A DNA stretch of 47,056 nt, taken from NCBI GenBank assembly GCA_020635195.1, contig JACKAG010000016.1, forward strand, positions 1-47,056, given 5' to 3'. Source of the DNA: Deltaproteobacteria bacterium. Lineage in GTDB: Bacteria > Bdellovibrionota_B > Oligoflexia > Oligoflexales > Bog-1112. The translations under genes were made by a program, and so were the position numbers. Below are positions 43,244-47,056 of the stretch, piece after piece (the stretch's first letter is position 1; each line of letters starts with the position of its first letter). The notes beneath the pieces are model-generated. The model was not told the DNA's origin, ran no database searches, and worked only from the letters and a program-made list of their open reading frames with translations.

Positions 43244-43645
43244 ATGAGTAAAGAAGAAAAATCTCAGACCCTGAGCCGTAAGGAACTCCTTGAAATCCTT
43301 GCAGAAACAAAAGATCTGAGAGATCTTGATGTCAGAAAGGCCAATCTGGTAAAAGTTGATTTTTCCGGATGTGATTTAAGGGGATGTAATTTCTCTTATG
43401 CCAACCTGAAGGAAGCTTCATTCAAGGGGGCTGATATGAGGGAAGTATCTCTCTGGAATGCGAATCTTGAAGGTGCTGATTTTACAGATGCTGATCTTGA
43501 AGGTGCCGACCTTGATTATTCTAAATTAAGGGGAGCGATTCTGCACAGAGCCAATTTGCGCCGGACTTCGCTGCCTACAGAGTTGGTTCCAAGAGAAGAT
43601 ATCCTGATGAGTGTGAAATCTGGTTGCAGGGTTGGAGGGAAGTAA
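43244..43645 (+). CDS. Small pentapeptide-repeat protein
   Basis: 133 residues. Residues about 33-108 are tandem pentapeptides of the A(D/N)Lxx type (KANLV, GCDLR, YANLK, GADMR, NANLE, DADLE, GADLD, RANLR), which fold as a right-handed square helix. Some such proteins mimic DNA and protect gyrase from inhibitors, but most have unknown roles. The leader is charged (KEEKSQTLSRKELLEI), so it is cytoplasmic. AGGAG lies about ten bases before ATG. It ends 18 bp from the convergent fliG. Confidence 0.85.
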   Translation: MSKEEKSQTLSRKELLEILAETKDLRDLDVRKANLVKVDFSGCDLRGCNFSYANLKEASFKGADMREVSLWNANLEGADFTDADLEGADLDYSKLRGAILHRANLRRTSLPTELVPREDILMSVKSGCRVGGK

Positions 43646-43663
43646 GTCCCTGAACGGTCATGA

Positions 43664-44659
43664 TCAGACGTAAGTCGAGTCTCCGCCAGCAATGATGACT
43701 TTTCCCTCTTCCTCCAGTTTTCTGGTAATTTGCAGGATTTCAAACTGAACGGCTTCGACATCTGAGAGTTTGACAGCGGACATGGCTTCCATGTCTTCGG
43801 TGAGCATGTCAGCTGCTCTTTTGGACATATTTTTAAAGATCAGCTCCCGGACTGACTCAGAAGAGGTTTTCAGGGCAATTTTCCACTTGTCATTAGGCAC
43901 ATTTTTAATGAGTTCCTGGATGCTCCGGTCATCAAGTTTGACCAGATCATCAAAGACAAACATGAGCTGCCTGATTTCTTCTGCAAGGTCGGGATCGCGT
44001 TCTTCGAGATTATCGAGCATTTCTTCTTCTGTCGATTTATCGATCAGATTCAGCATATCCGCAATGGCTTCGACGCCTCCCAGCTTGTCTGTGGAAATAG
44101 ATCCCATTGCCTGCACTTCCTGTCTCAGGACATCTTCGATTTCATCGATGAGTTCGGGGGCAACCGCATCAAGGTTGGCAATTCTGAGCAGAATTTCTGT
44201 ATGCAGAGCTTCCGGTAATAGTTTTATGGTTTCTCCCATTTTACCGGGTTCCAGATGAGCCAGAATCAGGGCTATGGTCTGGGGGTGTTCATTTCTGATA
44301 AAGCCGGCAAGGGTGCGCGGGTCGATGAGTTCGAGGGAATCCAGGTTGGCAGAGGATAAAGAGAGCTGATCGATCAGGTCTTCAGCTTCTCCACCCTTAA
44401 ATGCTGATCCGATGAGTTTTTTTGTATAATCACTGCCACCATAAAAGAACTGCTTGTTCTGCTGGAGGATCTCATAAAACTCCTGGATGATATCATCCAC
44501 AATATCTTCTTCCAGCCTGCCAAGGCGGCTCATGGCCGTACCTATCCGCTTGATTTCAAATTCATTCAGATTTTTAAAAATCTCACCTGAGATCTCCTCT
44601 CCGAAGGAGAGGAGCAGAATAGCCGCCTTTTGTGATCCACTGTAGTTGTGAATTCCCAT
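43664..44659 (-). CDS. fliG: Flagellar motor switch protein FliG
   Basis: 331 residues, full length. FliG lies at the C-ring of the flagellar motor and takes part in rotor torque and switching. N-terminal KAAILLLSFGEE, the EHPQTIALIL motif (EHPQ at 124-127) of the middle domain, MFVFDDLVKLDDRSIQ near 233-248, and a charged C-terminal helix with ELIFKNMSKRAADML, where the torque residues lie. No other flagellar gene is in the window, so fliG is not in its usual fliF-fliG-fliH cluster. It follows rnhA by 142 bp on the same strand. Confidence 0.93.
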   Translation of the reverse strand: MGIHNYSGSQKAAILLLSFGEEISGEIFKNLNEFEIKRIGTAMSRLGRLEEDIVDDIIQEFYEILQQNKQFFYGGSDYTKKLIGSAFKGGEAEDLIDQLSLSSANLDSLELIDPRTLAGFIRNEHPQTIALILAHLEPGKMGETIKLLPEALHTEILLRIANLDAVAPELIDEIEDVLRQEVQAMGSISTDKLGGVEAIADMLNLIDKSTEEEMLDNLEERDPDLAEEIRQLMFVFDDLVKLDDRSIQELIKNVPNDKWKIALKTSSESVRELIFKNMSKRAADMLTEDMEAMSAVKLSDVEAVQFEILQITRKLEEEGKVIIAGGDSTYV

Positions 44660-44801
44660 GCCGTCCTGTCCTGTGCTCAGCAGTGACCGGAGGTCCCGGC
44701 TGCGCCGGTTCCCCGGCAGCGAGGTCCTTTTGCTATTTTAGCCCGGACAGCCATATCCATCAAAGTTCTTGCACTTTCCGCTCCGCTAAAGGTCGTCAGG
44801 A

Positions 44802-45539
44802 TCAGGAGTTGCTGCTTTCGGGGCAACCCCACTCGGCCCGGATCTGATGCTCTTCTCCGGCATTTTTGACTTTCCTGAATCTGGCTCCGGAAAACCCGCT
44901 GGTTGCTTTCTGACAGGCTGGCCAGCTGTCATGCCGGCGAAATGTGCCGTTGACCAGGCTGATATAGTAGACCTGATTTCTCTCTCTTGTCGAGCTGCTC
45001 TGCGGCGTTTTGTGCCCTCCGGCAGGCTTATATTCGTAAGGGTTGAATGGGTAGTCAGAGAGCAGACCTTCGAAGAGGGGTGTCGGGGCAACTCCTTCGG
45101 CAAAGGAGCTGGCTATGGTATCGGCCCTTTCGTTTCCGGCTATCCCTGCATGTCCACGGACATGGATGTAACGAAGGTCCATTTTCTGCGCTGTTTCTGT
45201 CAGCTGCTTCCACAGATCCTGATTCAGGACCGGCTGACCAGCAGATGTGATCCAGTTATTTCTGACCCAGCCATGGACCCAGCGGGTCATTCCGTTGATC
45301 AGGTAGGATGAATCCGTCAGAATCACAACAGGTGCGGACTGTCCTTTTGCCAGCCGGAGGCCTTCGAGTACGGCCTGCATTTCCATACGGTTATTTGTGG
45401 TATCCGGAACGTGCTGACCCCGCTCTCGGATCTGTCCGTCAGGACTGACCAGGATCAGGCCCCAGCCGCCAGGCCCGGGATTTCCTTTGCAGGCTCCGTC
45501 TGTATATATCACGATGCTCTTTTTCAGATCTGTATCCAT
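44802..45539 (-). CDS. rnhA: Ribonuclease HI with a C-terminal hybrid-binding domain
   Basis: 245 residues. The N-terminal 145 are a complete RNase HI that cuts the RNA strand of RNA/DNA hybrids: Asp14 (YTDGACKGNPGPGG), Glu53 (NNRMEMQAV), Asp76 (LTDSSYL), His130 (RGHAG) and Asp140 (ERADTIA). A linker (about 146-188) is followed by a domain (190-237) with VYYISLVNGTFRRHDSWPAC and SGFSGARFRKVKNAGE, which matches the hybrid-binding (viroplasmin-like) domain. That domain is normally found at the N-terminus of eukaryotic RNase H1 and some bacterial RNases H. Here it is C-terminal. It probably precedes fliG in one transcript. Confidence 0.88.
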   Translation of the reverse strand: MDTDLKKSIVIYTDGACKGNPGPGGWGLILVSPDGQIRERGQHVPDTTNNRMEMQAVLEGLRLAKGQSAPVVILTDSSYLINGMTRWVHGWVRNNWITSAGQPVLNQDLWKQLTETAQKMDLRYIHVRGHAGIAGNERADTIASSFAEGVAPTPLFEGLLSDYPFNPYEYKPAGGHKTPQSSSTRERNQVYYISLVNGTFRRHDSWPACQKATSGFSGARFRKVKNAGEEHQIRAEWGCPESSNS

Positions 45540-45793
45540 GGGACCCCCGCTTCCTCTTTTTTCTGCTTTCAGGGAGCAGATGTCTTAGCTGCTGGCCTTA
45601 CTGCCGGAGGCAATATAACCTGATACGCCCGTTTTTGCGAAAGCGGAGTGGATGAGGGCAGGTGATGTTTTTTTGTCTCTGTGTATTCATGATATTGCAG
45701 TACAATTGCTAAAAAAATGTTGTTTTTTTATTTTTTTCATGTATTTTTCGAAGGTCTATATGCTTATGATTTTAAAGGATTATATCTTACCCT

Positions 45794-46473
45794 ATGCGGG
45801 CAGGGCATATATCATCTGAGAAAAAGTCTCACATGATGAGACTCTTATCTTTTGCTCTGTTTATGCTTTTCAGTGGTAGTTTTACTCTGGGAACAGAAGC
45901 GGCTCAGCCAGGCAGGCTGGAAGCCGTTGCTTCAGCTGAAGAGATTCCGGAGCATTTTAGTTTATGGAGAGCCGCAGAAGAGCAGGATGAAGAAACTGTA
46001 AGAGCAATTCTCAGATACATGCAGACTCCGAATGTTGCTGAGATTGATATTGATGAAACGAACGATAAATTGCAGCACGCTCTGGTCATGTGGCAATTTC
46101 AGATCTGTTGATCAAAGCTGGTGCAGATGTTCATATGACAGGTCCTGAAGGTCAGACAGCTCTTTCTCTGGCTCGGGACAATGATTTCATAGAGGTTGTA
46201 GCTAAGCTTATCGAAGCTGGAGCAGAAATAATTGCGGATACCGTGACTGAACCGGGAAGAACTGTTGATATGCATCCGGTGATAAAAGTTGCAGAAGTGG
46301 TATTGGCTTTTGTTGTGCTCTCTGGAGCCATCTGTGCTGCATATACGCTCTTATCCGGTCCAGATGCAGATGAAAATAACCTGCCCGATCCGAAGGATGT
46401 CCCCAATGATGTTTGTGATTCCGGAGCGGATGTTTTTCTTCCTGAAAACGAAGAACTGGCCACTATCCTCTGA
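45794..46473 (+). pseudogene. Exported ankyrin-repeat protein split by a one-base frameshift
   Basis: Two overlapping frames (45794-46111 and 46090-46473) together make one 226-residue protein if one A is restored in the AAA at 46067-46069. The first has a signal peptide (LLSFALFMLFSGSFTLG) and a first ankyrin helix pair (FSLWRAAEEQDEETVRAILRY). It then runs into a stop after an aberrant stretch. The second, read from upstream, gives IAARSGHVAISDLLIKAG, which continues the ankyrin consensus exactly after ETNDK. A further repeat, a membrane segment (VAEVVLAFVVLSGAI) and an acidic tail follow. It may be a real pseudogene, a slippage-switched gene or a sequencing error. ATG 45833 or 45836 are alternative starts, and no clear ribosome site is visible. 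Confidence 0.7.
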
Positions 46474-46701
46474 TCAGAAAAATGCAAAATATCTCAGCCT
46501 GACAAACGCACGACCAGTCAGCCTGAGATATTTTCAGCTAACCATAACCTTATATTTTTTTTATTCTCTGACGAAACACAGTAGTCCAGCATCTGTGTAA
46601 GTTGCTTAGCTGTTTGTTTTCAGAATACGATAAAGAAGTCATTGCCGGATGGACGCTATATATTGCTGTTCATCCTGTCAGGGGCACAGTCTGTGTCAGA
46701 G
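46474..46701. other. 228-bp spacer without a supported gene
   Basis: A short open frame 46289-46600 overlaps the ankyrin gene in another frame and has no ribosome site. The genes on both sides converge here. The segment ATCTCAGCCTGACA...GTCAGCCTGAGAT (46490-46530) carries an imperfect inverted repeat with AAATATCTCA and TGAGATATTT arms (about 46487-46532) followed by T-containing sequence, which could terminate transcription from either side. Confidence 0.45.
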
Positions 46702-47056
46702 CTATCTGCATCTGAAAATCAGGGTGATCTCATACGGTTTTCCCAGGTTGATGTTTCGGATGGATGCTCCTTTATACTGATCTCCGAGACTGGTAATACT
46801 TCCGAGAATTTCAGTCGTCATTTTTGATTTTTTATAGCTTGATTCGTCCATACTGCCTTTGTATTCTTTTTTTTCACTGATAATGACGGCTTTTTTTTCA
46901 TTCATGGCATCATCACAAAAATCATTGGCCTGATTGATTGCGTTTTTAAAACCTTTTCCTTCATCTTCAGCGAAAACAATGACTTTATGCTCGGACTCTC
47001 CTGGGCGCACATCCGGGTAATGAGCACAGGAGATGGTGGCAAGTATGATAAGAAAA
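46702..47056 (-). CDS. Putative lipoprotein of unknown function, cut by the window edge
   Basis: The minus-strand frame stays open to the last base of the window, so the start is outside. The visible part reads FLIILATISCAHYPDV, the end of a signal peptide with a lipobox-like TISC. Then comes about 115 residues with EDEGKGFKNAINQANDFC, a Cys that may pair, a Lys/Glu-rich middle (SEKKEYKGSMDESSYKKSK) and strands ending EITLIFRCR. No family is recognised. It converges on the ankyrin gene. Confidence 0.6.
   Translation of the reverse strand, partial: FLIILATISCAHYPDVRPGESEHKVIVFAEDEGKGFKNAINQANDFCDDAMNEKKAVIISEKKEYKGSMDESSYKKSKMTTEILGSITSLGDQYKGASIRNINLGKPYEITLIFRCR

Noticed and set aside
46060..46075. 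Programmed -1 frameshifting in the ankyrin gene
   Set aside because: The local sequence GATAAATTG is not a canonical X XXY YYZ slippery heptamer, and no downstream stem is visible. A missing base explains the data more simply.
1..47056. Mobile elements, CRISPR arrays, rRNA, tRNA or defence genes
   Set aside because: Reading both strands I found no transposase, integrase, regular spacer array, tRNA-like cloverleaf or known defence domain in this window.

Overview
This 47 kb window looks like a chromosomal segment of a flagellated Gram-negative bacterium with roughly mid-range GC. It is packed with genes on both strands, with short gaps, several tight convergent ends and frequent GTG, TTG and even CTG starts chosen by strong Shine-Dalgarno sites. 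I see no rRNA, tRNA, IS element, integrase, phage gene or CRISPR array. Evidence for a double membrane includes many signal peptides and lipoprotein signals, a CpoB-like protein and a probable outer-membrane protein. A complete FliG with an EHPQ motif, EF-P with its EpmA ligase, GreB, a eukaryote-type (GSII) glutamine synthetase and a fused-type 2-oxoacid:ferredoxin oxidoreductase together suggest a deep-branching or delta-/Oligoflexia-like proteobacterium. This placement is inference. Two transporters (BrnQ and the UhpC/GlpT-type hexose-phosphate carrier) resemble chlamydial versions as I remember them, and there are many exported proteins that I do not recognise, so a host-associated life is possible but unproven.

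Layout. 1-6.8 kb: a BrnQ fragment, a VanY-like carboxypeptidase, a flavin reductase, alanine dehydrogenase, a PhnP-type metallo-beta-lactamase-fold protein, an envelope protein and aspartokinase. 7-15 kb: an exported endonuclease/phosphatase-fold protein, ClpB, a CpoB-like/TsaD pair, a polytopic lipoprotein of unknown function and a 3-methyladenine glycosylase. 15-20 kb: a minus-strand run from uhpC through a DUF4105 lipoprotein, GreB and RarA to the glycosylase. 20-24.3 kb: a DUF4336 protein, MscL with a CTG start, and three proteins of unknown function. 24.3-29.2 kb: efp-accB-accC, a Cys-rich NlpC/P60-like enzyme and a VTT-membrane/lipase fusion. 29.5-35.3 kb: a helical protein, a LonB-type protease with a His-rich tail followed at once by epmA, and an exported unknown. 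35.5-47 kb: GSII, an exported PDC-like sensor protein divergent from a membrane histidine kinase, korA-korB, GAPDH, a pentapeptide-repeat protein, RNase HI-FliG, a frameshifted ankyrin gene and a truncated lipoprotein gene.

How the genes work together. Several sets are functionally connected: efp (26.2 kb) encodes the substrate of EpmA (32.9 kb); accB/accC give the biotin carrier and biotin carboxylase of acetyl-CoA carboxylase; korA/korB form one enzyme; alanine dehydrogenase and glutamine synthetase handle ammonium; ClpB and LonB handle damaged protein; TsaD, GreB, RarA, RNase HI and AAG are information-maintenance genes; VanY-like, NlpC/P60-like, DUF4105 and CpoB-like proteins all point at the cell envelope.

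I found no clear defence island or obviously new multi-gene system. The best candidates for new biology are single-gene architectures (Cys-rich NlpC/P60 insertion, VTT-lipase fusion, RNase HI with a C-terminal hybrid-binding domain), a possible split sensor pair, and non-standard genetic signals (CTG start of mscL, a 40-bp perfect palindrome, a one-base frameshift in an ankyrin gene).
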